DNA of 64,000 bases from Mycobacterium sp. Z3061 (GCF_031583025.1 NZ_CP134062.1:3100001-3164000), one strand, 5' to 3'; shown: positions 14,032-24,425, numbered from the stretch's first letter. Notes: generated by a model from the sequence alone, not told the origin. Translations and numbers: made by a program.

Positions 14032-14607
14032 ATGACCCGTCACAGGACGATGCGCGCCGCCAGGGGCGGCAGCACGATTATCCGGGTAGTGACCTTCGCT
14101 GCCCTTGTTGCGGTGACAGGATGCCACGTGGACAGACCGTACGAACCGACCCCGCCATCGGAGGCGACGCAGGCCCTCCAGCAACTCAAGGCTCTGCCCT
14201 CACTCGAGGACACCACGGCTCAGGTGCAGGCCGCGATGGACGAAATCACTGCAGCCGCAAGCAGATTGATTCCCGCAATGAAGTGGGAGACGCTGCACGA
14301 GGGGACCACCGGAAATTGTGAGCGACCCTACGAACAAACGGATGGACAGCGATACTTCCTGCCGGATCGTGTCGCAGAGAACGTCGCGGTATCGGAGCAG
14401 GCCTGGACGGCGATAGTACAGGCGGCGAAGGAGTCGGCGGCGAAGATCGGCGCCACCGACGTTCAGGTCATGCGAAACCAGCCGGGAGATCACGATGTCT
14501 GGTTCTCCGGACCGACCGGCATTTTCATCAAGATCGGTTACGCCGGCAACCTGGGGGTCGCGGGCTACACGGGTTGCCGGTTACCGCGGGACAAGAAGAT
14601 GGGCTGA
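14032..14607 (+). CDS. LppA/LppV-type lipoprotein
   Basis: This 191-residue precursor has a basic N-terminus, a hydrophobic h-region and a lipobox VTGC with the lipidated Cys at residue 31, so the mature protein should be anchored on the outer face of the plasma membrane. The mature part (YEPTPPSEATQALQQLKALP..., one later Cys pair) resembles the LppA/LppB/LppV family of M. tuberculosis. The start codon follows the hydrolase stop by 1 nt, so translation is coupled. In firmicute T7SS lipase loci the adjacent lipoprotein is the immunity protein. By analogy this could protect the cell from the hydrolase, but that is inference. Confidence 0.8.
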   Translation: MTRHRTMRAARGGSTIIRVVTFAALVAVTGCHVDRPYEPTPPSEATQALQQLKALPSLEDTTAQVQAAMDEITAAASRLIPAMKWETLHEGTTGNCERPYEQTDGQRYFLPDRVAENVAVSEQAWTAIVQAAKESAAKIGATDVQVMRNQPGDHDVWFSGPTGIFIKIGYAGNLGVAGYTGCRLPRDKKMG

Positions 14608-14609
14608 CC

Positions 14610-14978
14610 GTGGCCGGACGTGACGACTTCGAGGAACTCGGCCTCAAGGTGCAGCGCGCCCAGTCCGCGCTGGAGCAGGTCCGCGGCGTCGGTGCGGCCG
14701 ACGGCATACGAGTGGTGGTCGATGCCGAGAACCGGTTGCTGTCGGTGACGGTGCCCGACGAAGCCGCCATCCTGGCCGCCTACAACGCCGCCGTGGACGA
14801 CATGCGGCCCAAGGTCGAGGACGCGATGCGTGAGGTCCGGTCCGATCCACGGGTCGCAGCGATGTCGACGTTCGTCGAAGCGAACACGGTACGGCGGCAA
14901 GCCGAGAGTCGGCCCGAGGTCGAGGACGACGACGCGTACTACGAAGAACGGTATCGCCGGGGCTGGCGCGATCGCTGA
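14610..14978 (+). CDS. YbaB/EbfC-like protein
   Basis: This 122-residue protein has an N-terminal helix, a beta segment (RVVVDAENRLLSVTVPD) characteristic of YbaB/EbfC-like folds, a second helix, and a strongly acidic then basic tail (EVEDDDAYYEERYRRG). YbaB-like proteins bind DNA, and relatives (for example EspL) occur inside ESX loci. GTG 14610 is chosen because it lies 2 nt after the lipoprotein stop and starts the conserved part. An ATG 36 nt upstream would lie inside the lipoprotein gene. The gene ends the four-gene cassette and converges on a transporter gene 1 nt away. Confidence 0.7.
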   Translation: MAGRDDFEELGLKVQRAQSALEQVRGVGAADGIRVVVDAENRLLSVTVPDEAAILAAYNAAVDDMRPKVEDAMREVRSDPRVAAMSTFVEANTVRRQAESRPEVEDDDAYYEERYRRGWRDR

Positions 14979-14979
14979 G

Positions 14980-15861
14980 TCAGCGTCGCAGCGCCGCTGC
15001 CGCCTCCTGCGTCTGGGCGCCCTCGCCGCGGGCCAGTGCGATTGTGGCCGCCAGCATGGCCGCGATTGCCACCGGCAGCGCGACCGCTCCGACACCATGC
15101 GCCGTCAGATGCTCGCCGAGCACTACGACGCCCAGCATCACCGCAACTACCGGCTCGCCGACCAGCATGATGGGGACCGACGCCTGCAACGCCCCGGCAT
15201 GAAAGGCCCACTGCTGCAGCACTGTCGCCACGACCGCCAGGACCACCAGCACGTACGGCGCCGGCGAAGTGAAAAGGGCGTGCCACCCGCCGACCGCATA
15301 GCGGTGCGTGCAGGTCTTGGTGAGCACGGCGATCATCCCGAGCAGCAGGGCCACCGCCACGCCCAGCCACGAGGCGCGGACTCGGCCTTCGGTCCGACGG
15401 GCGGCCAGCACCGCCACGAGCACCGGCACTGCCGCCCCGACAGCCAGCGTCCAGGCCGGCGTCGGAGGGCGATAGTTTCCTTCCCGCGGCCGCCCCACCA
15501 GCACGAACACGGCGAGCGAGGCGGTCAGCAACGACGCCCAGGCCCATTCGGAGCCTGGCACGCGGTGCCCCAGTCGAACCGCACTGAGCGGCAGGACGAA
15601 CAGCAACGAGGAGACCAGCATCGGTTGCACCAGCAGCAGCGATCCGTGCGCGAGGGCCATGGCTTGAAACGCGTATCCGGCAGTGGCGGCGGCCGTGCCC
15701 GCCCACCACAACCGGTCGCGAAGGACGGCGACGGCGCCGGATCCACCGTCGAGCGCGGGATTCTGCAGGGCGGCCTGCCGGACGACGATGCCCACCGCCG
15801 CGACAAACGATGCCAGCAACGCCGAGCCGATCGCGACCGCATGCGACATCAGCCAGTCCAT
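14980..15861 (-). CDS. DMT/EamA-type membrane transporter
   Basis: This 293-residue protein has about ten hydrophobic helices, in the pattern of drug/metabolite transporters: an N-terminal MDWLMSHAVAIGSALLASFV helix, then two similar five-helix halves. No soluble domain is visible. The substrate is unknown. It is the last gene of a minus-strand run, 34 nt downstream of the winged-helix gene, and its stop is 1 nt from the convergent YbaB-like gene. Confidence 0.75.
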   Translation of the reverse strand: MDWLMSHAVAIGSALLASFVAAVGIVVRQAALQNPALDGGSGAVAVLRDRLWWAGTAAATAGYAFQAMALAHGSLLLVQPMLVSSLLFVLPLSAVRLGHRVPGSEWAWASLLTASLAVFVLVGRPREGNYRPPTPAWTLAVGAAVPVLVAVLAARRTEGRVRASWLGVAVALLLGMIAVLTKTCTHRYAVGGWHALFTSPAPYVLVVLAVVATVLQQWAFHAGALQASVPIMLVGEPVVAVMLGVVVLGEHLTAHGVGAVALPVAIAAMLAATIALARGEGAQTQEAAAALRR

Positions 15862-15895
15862 GGTGCTCGCATACCCGGTGTCCCGTCCTTCGATG

Positions 15896-17065
15896 TCACC
15901 GCTGCGGAACCGACTTCGACAACGGGGAGGGGAAGCGCGCGTTGATCCGGACCCCGTCCAACCAGTCGGTGAGTTGATCGGCCCGCTGCTGTAGAGATCG
16001 CCGTGCCTCCGCGCCGGGATCTTCCAGCAACTGCAGGTGGACGCGCGCCCTGTCGTCCTGGCACCAGCCGCCGACTACCCGCCCGTTCCACCATGCGGTG
16101 GGCCCGGCGTTGCCATTGCTGTCGAAGACCTGACCGCGATGGTCACCTAAATACCAGTCCCGCTCCGACCAGCCCATCGTGGTGCAGTCCAGACCCGGGA
16201 GCAGCGCGCTCCACGGGGGGACCTCGGGCTCGACCGCCAAGTCGTTGGCCAAGGCGTATCCGGCGCCGCCATGCAGGTCCACCTCGACGGCGCCGATGGT
16301 GGCCAGCGCTGCCCGCACCGCCGTCAGCGTGGTGCCGAACCACCACTTGATGTCGGTGACGGTCGCCGGACCGAACGTCTGCAGCCACCGGCGGATCAAT
16401 TCGGCCCGCGCAGCGGCCTCGGGTAGGGGTGTGCCACGCTCGGTCAGCCAATTTCTGGCGGCGCTCCACCGGGGGCGCGACGCGGTCCAGCCCCCGTCGT
16501 TGGGGCCACGCACGATGTCCCCGCGGGCCGACAGCACCGTCAACACCCGCGGGGCTACCGGAACTGAACCGCCCCAACGCTTTCCGGGTGCCGGATCGTA
16601 GCTGCCGGCCAGCTCCGGCAGCGCGGCCCGCAGTTCGGTGCTGCTGGCCGGCCCGTGCTCGGACAAGTGGCGCAGCACCGCGGCGCACGCCTGATCGAGC
16701 CAACGGTCGCCGTCCATGGTCACTTCGGCCTTGTGCAGGTCGGCGACCAGTCGGCGGCGCTCGTTGTCGGCAACCTGGCCGCTGGCCGCCGCCTGGACCA
16801 GCGCCACGTCGTCGGAGTTCACCACCCACAGCGTCCTGCGCATCGCCAGATGCTTGAGCGCGGAACGCTTTTCGTACAACACCCGATCGAGGTCGGTGGT
16901 GGAGAAGCCGCGGCAGCGCGCCCACAGCGACAGGTACGGGGTGGCGGGATCGGTGGCGTGCAGTCCGATCAGCCCGGCGGTGACGCGGGACACCGAACCG
17001 GTGCTGGACAGAAAGTGTCTGCGCGCCAACCGGTTCCGGCGCTCCGCGATGCTGAATTTACGCAT
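15896..17065 (-). CDS. Winged-helix DNA-binding protein (HTH_42/AlkZ-like family)
   Basis: This 389-residue soluble protein matches the HTH_42 (PF06224) family: RNRLARRHFL near the N-terminus, the LIGLHATDPATPYLSLWAR segment, and several winged-helix units ending with a beta-rich tail. Relatives AlkZ and YcaQ are DNA glycosylases for crosslinks and alkylated bases and use a Q-phi-Q/D motif. Here the corresponding segment reads HATD, so that catalytic motif is absent and glycosylase activity is doubtful. It sits 8 nt after the small acidic gene in a likely operon. Confidence 0.75.
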   Translation of the reverse strand: MRKFSIAERRNRLARRHFLSSTGSVSRVTAGLIGLHATDPATPYLSLWARCRGFSTTDLDRVLYEKRSALKHLAMRRTLWVVNSDDVALVQAAASGQVADNERRRLVADLHKAEVTMDGDRWLDQACAAVLRHLSEHGPASSTELRAALPELAGSYDPAPGKRWGGSVPVAPRVLTVLSARGDIVRGPNDGGWTASRPRWSAARNWLTERGTPLPEAAARAELIRRWLQTFGPATVTDIKWWFGTTLTAVRAALATIGAVEVDLHGGAGYALANDLAVEPEVPPWSALLPGLDCTTMGWSERDWYLGDHRGQVFDSNGNAGPTAWWNGRVVGGWCQDDRARVHLQLLEDPGAEARRSLQQRADQLTDWLDGVRINARFPSPLSKSVPQR

Positions 17066-17073
17066 ACGCCGTG

Positions 17074-17304
17074 TCAGTCATCGGTGCGCATGGACTCCCT
17101 GATCTTGGCCAGGCGTTCGGCGGCCGCCCGTTGACGCTCCTCGTACTGCTCCTCCACGGATCTGCCTTCGGCGGTTTCGGCCGCGAGTTCCTCGGCGCCC
17201 TGGGCGGCCCCGAAGCGCGTCTCGATCTTCTCGCGCACCGAGTCGAACGTCGGCACACCAGAGTCGTCGTATCCGGGGTCGGGGGGAGACGGTTGGTCCG
17301 GCAT
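17074..17304 (-). CDS. Small charged hypothetical protein
   Basis: This 76-residue protein has a Pro/Asp-rich N-terminus (MPDQPSPPDPGYDD) followed by a highly charged helical region rich in Glu, Arg and Ala that could form a coiled coil. No signal peptide or membrane segment is visible, so it is probably cytoplasmic. I do not recognise a named family. The ATG at 17304 is preferred because it starts 10 nt after the upstream membrane gene. An in-frame start at 17337 would overlap that gene. It is cotranscribed with its neighbours judging from the spacing. Confidence 0.6.
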   Translation of the reverse strand: MPDQPSPPDPGYDDSGVPTFDSVREKIETRFGAAQGAEELAAETAEGRSVEEQYEERQRAAAERLAKIRESMRTDD

Positions 17305-17314
17305 GCTCGCCACG

Positions 17315-17752
17315 TTACTGGTCACCGGCGTCGGCAACGCCCTGCCGCGCGAGGTAACGCACCATCTGCTGCCAGTAGAGCATCGTCAGTGCCATTTGCA
17401 CCGCCACGGCGATCACCGCGGGACGCAATTGACGCCGGCGAGCGGCGACCACCCCGACCGCTGCCGCCACCGAGGTCGCGACGCTCACCACCATGGCGGC
17501 ATCGCGGGGGCGGCGGCTGATCCACAGTTCCTCACCCAGCATCGCCCGAGTGGCCCAGGCGCGGTGGTGCTGCGGCTTGCCGAACACAAACGGGTTGATC
17601 GCCAGCCACGCGCCGAGCAGCACCGCGTGGCCCCGTCGCCGGGTCCAGACCGGAACCAGAGTCAGAGGTGTGCTGGCCCAGCGGGTCCAGGCGCTCCACG
17701 GGTGGCAGTGCCGTGCGAAGATGGCGCGCCGGACGCCGGCGACTCGGGACAT
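17315..17752 (-). CDS. Small membrane protein (DUF6653-like)
   Basis: This 145-residue protein has about four hydrophobic stretches and a conserved-looking N-terminal segment HPWSAWTRWASTPLTLVPVW, which resembles the DUF6653 pattern seen in actinobacteria. A WLAINPFVF motif follows. The function is unknown. The start is 3 nt after the stop of the large membrane esterase gene, so the two are very probably cotranslated, and the product may act at the same membrane site. Confidence 0.65.
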   Translation of the reverse strand: MSRVAGVRRAIFARHCHPWSAWTRWASTPLTLVPVWTRRRGHAVLLGAWLAINPFVFGKPQHHRAWATRAMLGEELWISRRPRDAAMVVSVATSVAAAVGVVAARRRQLRPAVIAVAVQMALTMLYWQQMVRYLARQGVADAGDQ

Positions 17753-17755
17753 CGG

Positions 17756-19264
17756 TTACCGTCCGGCCGCGACCACTTGCGCATTGGACGGTCCGGCCGG
17801 AGGCGGGGGAGTTGCGTTGCCCGGCAACGGAATCCGCGGCACCCCTGGGGTGCCCAGACGCCCGGCCAGCCATGGTAGCGCCGCGGCGAAGGCCTGATCC
17901 GCGAATGGCCAGTCATGCTTGCCCGGTTGCGCGATCACCGCGCAGTCGATGTCGTAGGAGCGACCGAGCGCACACAACGCGTTGGCGGCCGCGGTCTGGT
18001 TGCTGGGGTTGGCCGCGGCGTCACGACCGGCCAGTCGCATGGCCGGTGTATCGGCGATCGGCAGTTCGCCGTGCGCGGGAATCGCGAACCATCCCGCAAC
18101 CCCGCTGTACGGGCCATGCCGGGTGATCACGGTGGTCGGGTCGAATGCCGCCCAAGCCTCGGCGTTGCCACCGAACAGCCGGGACACGGTCTCTTCCTTA
18201 TTGCCCGCATTGGGATAGAGGTCGCCCGCCACGTCGACGAACGAACTGAACATGCCGGGATGCATGACGGTCAGATCCACCGCGCAGGTCCCACCCATCG
18301 ACCAGCCCACGATGCCCCAGTTGGGCTGTTCGGGGCTGGAGCCGAATTTTGAAACCATAAACGGCACAACATCTTTCGTCAGATGGTCGGCGGCGTTGCC
18401 GCGTCGCCCGTTGACGCACTCGGTGTCGTTGTTGAAAGCGCCGCCGGAGTCCACGAACACCAGCACCGGAGCATTGCCGTCGTGCGCCGCCGCGAAGGCG
18501 TCGGCGGTTCGCACCGCATTGCCGGCCCGTATCCAGTCAGCGGGGGTGTTGAACTGACCGCCGATCATCATCACTGTCGGCAGCCGCGGCGGGGGATTAC
18601 TGGCGAACCAGGCCGGCGGCAGGTACACCAACTCACCGCGATGCTTGAAGTGCGACGCATCGGAAGGGATGACGACGGGCACCACACTGCCGTGGGCGGG
18701 GCGAACGCCCTTGCCCATCATCGCGGCGACGGTGACCGGATCGGTCTGGTCGGGCAGTGGGCCGGACGTGAGCTGACCCCAGGCGGCCTGCACCGTGGGG
18801 AAGTAGCCGACCCACATGTTGAGCGTCAGCGCCGTACTGAACAGGGACAGCGGCACGGCCAGCAGCGCAACGCCACGCCGCCACCAGTGCGCGCCGCGCC
18901 ACCCGAGCACCAGCACCGTCACGGCCATTCCGGCCAACCCGGCCCACACCCACAGCGCGCCCGGGGCCGGTTCGGTGGAGAGCCGGCTGACATACACGCG
19001 CGTCCCGTACGCCGCCCCCGCGCCCGCCACCGTCGCCAGCGGCAGCCAGCGCAGCCGCCACACCCGCGTCCGCCAGCCGATCGCCACCAACAACGCCACG
19101 CCGGTCACGACCTGAACGGTGATCGGCACCCAGCCGTGCATCAGGGAGGTGTGACTGAAGGCCTGCGTCGAGAACCCGTCAGCCGACGCAGCGTGCGCCA
19201 AGTCATGAGGCGTCGACGCGGTCACAGGTTCATTGTTGTTCGCCGGGATCCCATCCGGGAACAT
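17756..19264 (-). CDS. Membrane-anchored alpha/beta-hydrolase/esterase (Rv1639c-like)
   Basis: This 502-residue protein has an N-terminal membrane domain of about four helices (residues about 35-160) and a C-terminal esterase domain of the antigen 85/esterase D type facing the outside. The nucleophile elbow is GWSMGG in PNWGIVGWSMGGTC, and a late HDW motif could supply the His. The position next to lysX matches Rv1639c. The family includes mycolyltransferases, so a cell-envelope acyl-transfer or esterase role is plausible but unproven. It heads a minus-strand cluster running down to 14980. ATG 19264 is the first available; a start 45 nt further in (MTAS-like, GTG) is possible. Confidence 0.75.
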   Translation of the reverse strand: MFPDGIPANNNEPVTASTPHDLAHAASADGFSTQAFSHTSLMHGWVPITVQVVTGVALLVAIGWRTRVWRLRWLPLATVAGAGAAYGTRVYVSRLSTEPAPGALWVWAGLAGMAVTVLVLGWRGAHWWRRGVALLAVPLSLFSTALTLNMWVGYFPTVQAAWGQLTSGPLPDQTDPVTVAAMMGKGVRPAHGSVVPVVIPSDASHFKHRGELVYLPPAWFASNPPPRLPTVMMIGGQFNTPADWIRAGNAVRTADAFAAAHDGNAPVLVFVDSGGAFNNDTECVNGRRGNAADHLTKDVVPFMVSKFGSSPEQPNWGIVGWSMGGTCAVDLTVMHPGMFSSFVDVAGDLYPNAGNKEETVSRLFGGNAEAWAAFDPTTVITRHGPYSGVAGWFAIPAHGELPIADTPAMRLAGRDAAANPSNQTAAANALCALGRSYDIDCAVIAQPGKHDWPFADQAFAAALPWLAGRLGTPGVPRIPLPGNATPPPPAGPSNAQVVAAGR

Positions 19265-19321
19265 GTTTCCGCACTATTTCCTGTGAGTTAACTGAGCCCG
19301 GGCGGGTCAGCTAAGCCGGAG

Positions 19322-22300
19322 CTAGTGCGGCTTGGCGAGCGGGAACGGCAGGGTCTCGCGGATGCTGCGCCCGGTGATCAGCATGACCACCCTGTCGACG
19401 CCCATTCCGAGGCCTCCGGTGGGGGGCATCGCGTACTCCATCGCCTGCAGGAAGTCCTCGTCGAGCTCCATCGCTTCCGGATCGCCGCCGGCGGCCAGCA
19501 GCGACTGCTCCTCGAGGCGGCGCCGTTGCTCGACGGGGTCGGTGAGCTCGCTGTAGGCGGTGCCCAGCTCGACGCCCCACGCCACCAGGTCCCAGCGTTC
19601 GGCCACCCCGCGCTTGCTGCGATGTGGCCTGGTCAGCGGCGATACCGAGGTCGGAAAGTCGATGTAGAACGTCGGGTGCTCGGTGCGGTCCTCGACCAGG
19701 TGTTCGTAGAGTTCCAGCACGACCGCGCCGGCGTCCCAGTACCCGCGGTAGGGGATGCGGGCCGCGTCGCACAGCTTGCGCAGGGTCTTCAGGGTGGTGT
19801 CGGCATCGATGTGCTCACCGAGGGCCTCGGACACCGCGTCATGCACGGTCTTCACCGGCCACACCCCGGAGATGTCGACCGGCTCCAGCCTGGCCCCGTA
19901 GCTAATCGAATCATCCTGAGTTCTGGGCCGGAGCGCGATCTGGGCTCCGTTGGCGGCCTGGGCCGCGTTCTGGATCAGTTCGCGGCAGCCGTCGATCCAC
20001 ACCGTGTAGTCGGCGTGCGCCTGGTAGGCCTCCAGCAGCGTGAACTCGGGATTGTGGCTGAAGTCGACGCCCTCGTTACGGAAGGCCCGGCCGAGTTCGA
20101 AGACCCGCTCCACGCCGCCGACGCACAGGCGCTTGAGGTACAACTCCGGCGCGATTCGAAGGAAGAGGTCCATGGCGTAGGCGTTGATGTGGGTCACGAA
20201 CGGGCGGGCGGTGGCACCGCCATGCACCTGCTGGAGCATGGGCGTCTCGACCTCGATGAAGCCCTTGGCGAACAAGGTCTCGCGGATGGACCTCAGGGCA
20301 CTGCTGCGGGCCGTGAGCAGGTGGCGCGATTCGGCGTTGACGGCCAAATCGACGTACCGAGTCCGTACCCGGGCTTCCGGGTCGGTGAGTCCCTTCCACT
20401 TGTCCGGCAGCGGCCGCAGGCATTTGCCGGTCAGCCGCCAGTGCGTGACGATCAGCGACCGGGTCCCTTTATCGCTGAACCCCATCCGCCCGGTGGCTTC
20501 CACCAGGTCGCCCAGGTCGATTGCCGCGTTGAAGTCGGCCGCCCGGCCCTGCTCCAGGCGCGAATTGTCCAGCAGCAGCTGCATCTCGCCCGACCAGTCG
20601 CGCAGGTGCGCGAACAGCACCCCTCCGTAGTTGCGCACCCGGAGGATACGTCCGGCCACCGAGACCGAAGCCCCGTCTTCGGCGGCGAGCGCCTGTGCGA
20701 CGGTGTGACTGGGCGGCTCGCCCACCGGGTACGCCTCAATGCCGCTGTCCTGCAGCTTCTTCAGCTTGGCCAGCCGGACCCGCACCTGTTCGGGCTGGCG
20801 GCGCCGCATGTCGTCGCTCCCCGGCAGGTCTGCCACCTGCAGTCCGCTGACGTCAGGTGCCGTTCCGTCGGGGTGCAACAGTCCGCTGTCCACCAACTGC
20901 TGCGGTACGGCCGGGTGGTGGCCGGTGTGTACCTTGTCGCGCCGGGTGAAGGGCAACGTCAGGAAGCCCTCGGCGAACGCCGACGCGACGCCGACCTTGG
21001 GTATCAATCGAGCGTCGTCGTAGCAGGCAAACCGTGGCACCCACTCGGGCTGGTACTTCATGTTCGAGCGGTACAGGGTTTCGATCTGCCACCAGCGCGA
21101 AAAGAAGATCAACAGTCCCCGCCACAGCCGCGCAATCGGGCCCGCCCCCAATTGTTCGCCCTGCTCGAACGCTGAGCGAAACATCGCGAAATTCAGCGAA
21201 ATCCGGTTGATCCCGAGGCTCTCGGCGTGCAACGCAAGCTCGCTGACCATCAGTTCGATGGTGCCGTTGGGGGATTCCCGGGAGCGGCGCATCACGTCCA
21301 GTGAGGCGCCCGTATTGCCCCACGGAACCAAAGACAGCATCGCCACCACCTGGTTGGCCGGGCCGATCGCCTCCACCAAGAGGCAGTCACCATCAGCCGG
21401 ATCTCCCAGCCGGCCCAGCGCCATGGAGAAGCCCCGCTCGGTTTCGGTGTCACGCCAGGAGTCCGCGCGCTCGACGGTCTGCGCCATCTCGTCCCGGGGA
21501 ATGTCGCGGTGCCGGCGGATGCGCACCGTCAGCCCGGCCCGGCGAGCGCGTGTCACCGCTTGGCGCACCCCGCGCATCTCCGGGCCGGACAACTTGAATT
21601 CAGCCGGTCGCAGAATCGCCTCGTCGCCGAGCACCAGGGCGTTGAGGCCGGCGTCCCGATATGCCTGGGCGCCTTCCGAACTGGCGCCCATGACCCCCGG
21701 CGACCAGCCGTAGGTCTGGCAGAGTTCCATCCAGGCCGCGACGGCCTGCGGCCACGCCCGCGGGTCGCCGATCGGGTCGCCACTGGCGAGGCAGACCCCG
21801 AGTTCGACCCGGTAGGCGATCGCGGCGCGACCGCTGGGGGCGAAGATCACCGACTTGTCGCGGCGGGTGGCGAAGTAGGCCAGCGAATCGTTCTTCCCCC
21901 AGAGTTCGACGAGCCCGCGGATGGCGGACTCGTCCTCACCCGTCAGCGCGTTGTCGGCGCGCTGCGAGAGGAACAGCACGATGGTGGCGGCGATCAGTGC
22001 AAACGCGCCGAACAACCCGAAGATCGCATTGAGGAAGACGTGCGGCCGGCCGGTGAACAGGTCGGGATCGGCGAATCCGAAGCCGACGACGCGGTTTGCC
22101 ACATACGGCAACCGGTCGGGCGCCGCCAGCGTCCCAGGAAACATCTCGACCAGTCCCCAGGACGCCAGGATCCCGATGGCGCCCCCGACCAGCAACACGC
22201 CCGCCGCGCGGAACAGCGCGCCACGGCGGACCTTGGCCCAGAACTCCCGATAGCCCAGGACCAGTAGCACGATGGTCACGACGTGGAAGGCAAACCCGAG

Positions 22301-22657
22301 GTTCTCGCCGAATGCCTCGGCGGGGGTGTTTCCGCCGGCAGCGATGTCGACGGCATTGATCCCCGCGGCCACCACCATGTTGCCCAGCAACACCCACCAG
22401 GCGATGCGTTTGCGAGCCGCCAGCGCCGCTGCCAGCAAGGCCAGCACGAACGACCAGGCGAAGCTGGTGTCGGGAAAGTTGAACAGGTAGCGGTTGATGA
22501 ATTCCCGCGGCTCGTGGATCAGCCACCGGATCAGCGGGGACAGGCTGGCGAGCAGCGACACGGTCGCGATGACGCCGACGGTCCACCCGGCTACCGCTGG
22601 TAACCAGTGATACCGGGAAGTCGGCCGGCGCGTCGGGCGCGGCTTAGTGAGTGTCAC
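19322..22657 (-). CDS. lysX: Bifunctional lysyl-tRNA synthetase/phosphatidylglycerol lysyltransferase
   Basis: LysX charges tRNA-Lys and transfers lysine to phosphatidylglycerol, giving lysyl-PG that lowers surface charge and resists cationic peptides. Domains in order are: N-terminal membrane helices (about residues 20-230), an MprF-like GNAT/DUF2156 lysyltransferase domain (about 240-560) and a class II LysRS with its OB-fold (about 615-1111). Motif 2 reads [14 protein letters not shown] and motif 3 [12 protein letters not shown]. The GTG at 22657 (VTLTKPR) starts the conserved part and gives 1111 residues. The frame remains open to 22873, and annotated orthologues are sometimes extended. 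It is divergent from the infC operon. Confidence 0.93.
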   Translation of the reverse strand: MTLTKPRPTRRPTSRYHWLPAVAGWTVGVIATVSLLASLSPLIRWLIHEPREFINRYLFNFPDTSFAWSFVLALLAAALAARKRIAWWVLLGNMVVAAGINAVDIAAGGNTPAEAFGENLGFAFHVVTIVLLVLGYREFWAKVRRGALFRAAGVLLVGGAIGILASWGLVEMFPGTLAAPDRLPYVANRVVGFGFADPDLFTGRPHVFLNAIFGLFGAFALIAATIVLFLSQRADNALTGEDESAIRGLVELWGKNDSLAYFATRRDKSVIFAPSGRAAIAYRVELGVCLASGDPIGDPRAWPQAVAAWMELCQTYGWSPGVMGASSEGAQAYRDAGLNALVLGDEAILRPAEFKLSGPEMRGVRQAVTRARRAGLTVRIRRHRDIPRDEMAQTVERADSWRDTETERGFSMALGRLGDPADGDCLLVEAIGPANQVVAMLSLVPWGNTGASLDVMRRSRESPNGTIELMVSELALHAESLGINRISLNFAMFRSAFEQGEQLGAGPIARLWRGLLIFFSRWWQIETLYRSNMKYQPEWVPRFACYDDARLIPKVGVASAFAEGFLTLPFTRRDKVHTGHHPAVPQQLVDSGLLHPDGTAPDVSGLQVADLPGSDDMRRRQPEQVRVRLAKLKKLQDSGIEAYPVGEPPSHTVAQALAAEDGASVSVAGRILRVRNYGGVLFAHLRDWSGEMQLLLDNSRLEQGRAADFNAAIDLGDLVEATGRMGFSDKGTRSLIVTHWRLTGKCLRPLPDKWKGLTDPEARVRTRYVDLAVNAESRHLLTARSSALRSIRETLFAKGFIEVETPMLQQVHGGATARPFVTHINAYAMDLFLRIAPELYLKRLCVGGVERVFELGRAFRNEGVDFSHNPEFTLLEAYQAHADYTVWIDGCRELIQNAAQAANGAQIALRPRTQDDSISYGARLEPVDISGVWPVKTVHDAVSEALGEHIDADTTLKTLRKLCDAARIPYRGYWDAGAVVLELYEHLVEDRTEHPTFYIDFPTSVSPLTRPHRSKRGVAERWDLVAWGVELGTAYSELTDPVEQRRRLEEQSLLAAGGDPEAMELDEDFLQAMEYAMPPTGGLGMGVDRVVMLITGRSIRETLPFPLAKPH

Positions 22658-22783
22658 AGACCGCGAGGATATTCGCTTATGCTGGGAAATTCCCGGCGAT
22701 AGTGCCGACTTGCCAAGACTGGCTTGATAAGTGGGCGTCGGATGTCCGCGCCCCGGCGCATTGGCGGACTGATCCGTTATGCC

Positions 22784-22792
22784 TGCTAGACT
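22784..22792 (+). promoter_or_regulatory. Candidate extended -10 promoter of infC-rpmI-rplT
   Basis: TGC followed by TAGACT (22787-22792) forms an extended TANNNT -10. It would give a leader of about 275 nt before the infC start, matching the long untranslated region and hairpin described separately. The -35 is poor. Confidence 0.45.
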
Positions 22793-23074
22793 GATCGCTG
22801 CGACCATCCCGGCGTCAGGCCAGGGACAGTGAAGAGGAGTCCCACTCCCACCGGCTGCCACGAGATTTCTCAAGGCAATCCGGTCCGGTCACAGGCATCG
22901 TGAAGATGTCTGTTCTGTGCATTGCGCAGGCGGTTTGACCAGTTCAAGCCGTTGATCGGTCGGCAATGGGCCCTGCATCGGCAGGGCTCTTTTGCTGATG
23001 GTTGGTGTGCCTCCACCACTGTTTCCGGCCCCGTCCACGGCCGCACTGAAACAGAAGCCAACGAGGGAGGCCCC
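22793..23074 (+). promoter_or_regulatory. Long 5' leader of the infC ribosomal operon
   Basis: No convincing coding region lies between the candidate promoter and the infC start. The stretch contains the terminator-like hairpin at 22970-22994 and ends with the ribosome site GAGGGAGG. In many bacteria this operon is autoregulated by ribosomal protein L20 through its leader. The length and hairpin here fit an attenuation leader, but I cannot match it to a named RNA family. Confidence 0.5.
22970..22994 (+). terminator. Attenuator-like intrinsic terminator in the infC leader
   Basis: GCCCTGC (22970-22976), loop ATCG, GCAGGGC (22981-22987) is a perfect 7-bp GC-rich stem followed by TCTTTTG. It lies about 80 nt upstream of the infC start and inside its leader, so it would act as a premature terminator rather than an end-of-operon terminator. 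Confidence 0.6.
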
Positions 23075-23665
<591 letters not shown>

Positions 23666-23721
23666 TAACAGCTCGCAGCACCACCAGAACAGCTCACGAG
23701 AACCAGGAAAACCGAGGAAAC

Positions 23722-23916
23722 ATGCCTAAGGCCAAGACCCACAGCGGGGCTTCGAAGCGGTTCCGGCGCACCGGCACCGGCAAGATCGTCCGGCAGAAAG
23801 CCAACCGCCGGCATCTGCTCGAGCACAAGGCGACCAAGCGCACCCGTCGGCTCGACGGTCGCACGGTGGTGTCGGCCAACGACACCAAGCGGGTCAACTC
23901 GCTGCTCAACGGCTAG
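23722..23916 (+). CDS. rpmI: 50S ribosomal protein L35
   Basis: This 64-residue basic protein starts [18 protein letters not shown] and has the L35 signature through [11 protein letters not shown]. It binds the 23S rRNA core of the large subunit. ATG 23722 follows a GAGGAAA ribosome site, 56 nt after the infC stop. Order and length are as in other bacteria. Confidence 0.98.
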   Translation: MPKAKTHSGASKRFRRTGTGKIVRQKANRRHLLEHKATKRTRRLDGRTVVSANDTKRVNSLLNG

Positions 23917-24006
23917 CACCGCGCCCCATCCCCCAACGAAACCCCCTATCGACAGCGGGCTTTTCGGCAGCCCCCGACCGATTTTGAACGAGAGTAGGAA
24001 CACCCC

Positions 24007-24396
24007 ATGGCACGCGTGAAGCGGGCGGTCAACGCCCACAAGAAGCGGCGCAGCGTCCTGAAAGCTTCGAAGGGTTATCGCGGTCAGCGATCCCGGCTCT
24101 ACCGTAAAGCCAAAGAGCAGCAGCTGCATTCGCTCAACTACGCCTACCGTGACCGCCGCGCCCGCAAGGGAGAGTTCCGCAAGTTGTGGATCTCGCGGAT
24201 CAACGCCGCCGCGCGTGCCAACGACATCACTTACAACCGGCTGATCCAGGGCCTCAAGGCTGCCGGCGTCGAGGTGGACCGGAAAAACCTGGCCGACATC
24301 GCTATCACCGATGCGGCCGCGTTCACCGCGCTGGTCGAGGTTGCCCGGGCCGCGCTGCCCGAGGACGTCAACGCGCCCTCCGGAGAGGCTGCCTGA
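24007..24396 (+). CDS. rplT: 50S ribosomal protein L20
   Basis: This 129-residue L20 starts [19 protein letters not shown] and has the basic N-terminal extension and the globular C-terminal domain ([16 protein letters not shown]). L20 is essential for early 50S assembly and, in several phyla, represses its own operon by binding the infC leader. The gene lies 90 nt after rpmI. The tail ([11 protein letters not shown]) is slightly longer than in enterobacteria. Confidence 0.98.
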   Translation: MARVKRAVNAHKKRRSVLKASKGYRGQRSRLYRKAKEQQLHSLNYAYRDRRARKGEFRKLWISRINAAARANDITYNRLIQGLKAAGVEVDRKNLADIAITDAAAFTALVEVARAALPEDVNAPSGEAA

Positions 24397-24425
24397 CAGC
24401 GGCCTGACCGGCCGGGTTTCAGACC

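Noticed and set aside
22658..22873. N-terminal extension of lysX by 72 residues
   Set aside because: The extension is low in conserved features and runs across the divergent promoter region of infC. The conserved sequence starts at VTLTKPR.
22922..23074. N-terminal extension of infC
   Set aside because: The segment contains the terminator hairpin and leader. IF-3 homology begins exactly at the ATC after GAGGGAGG.
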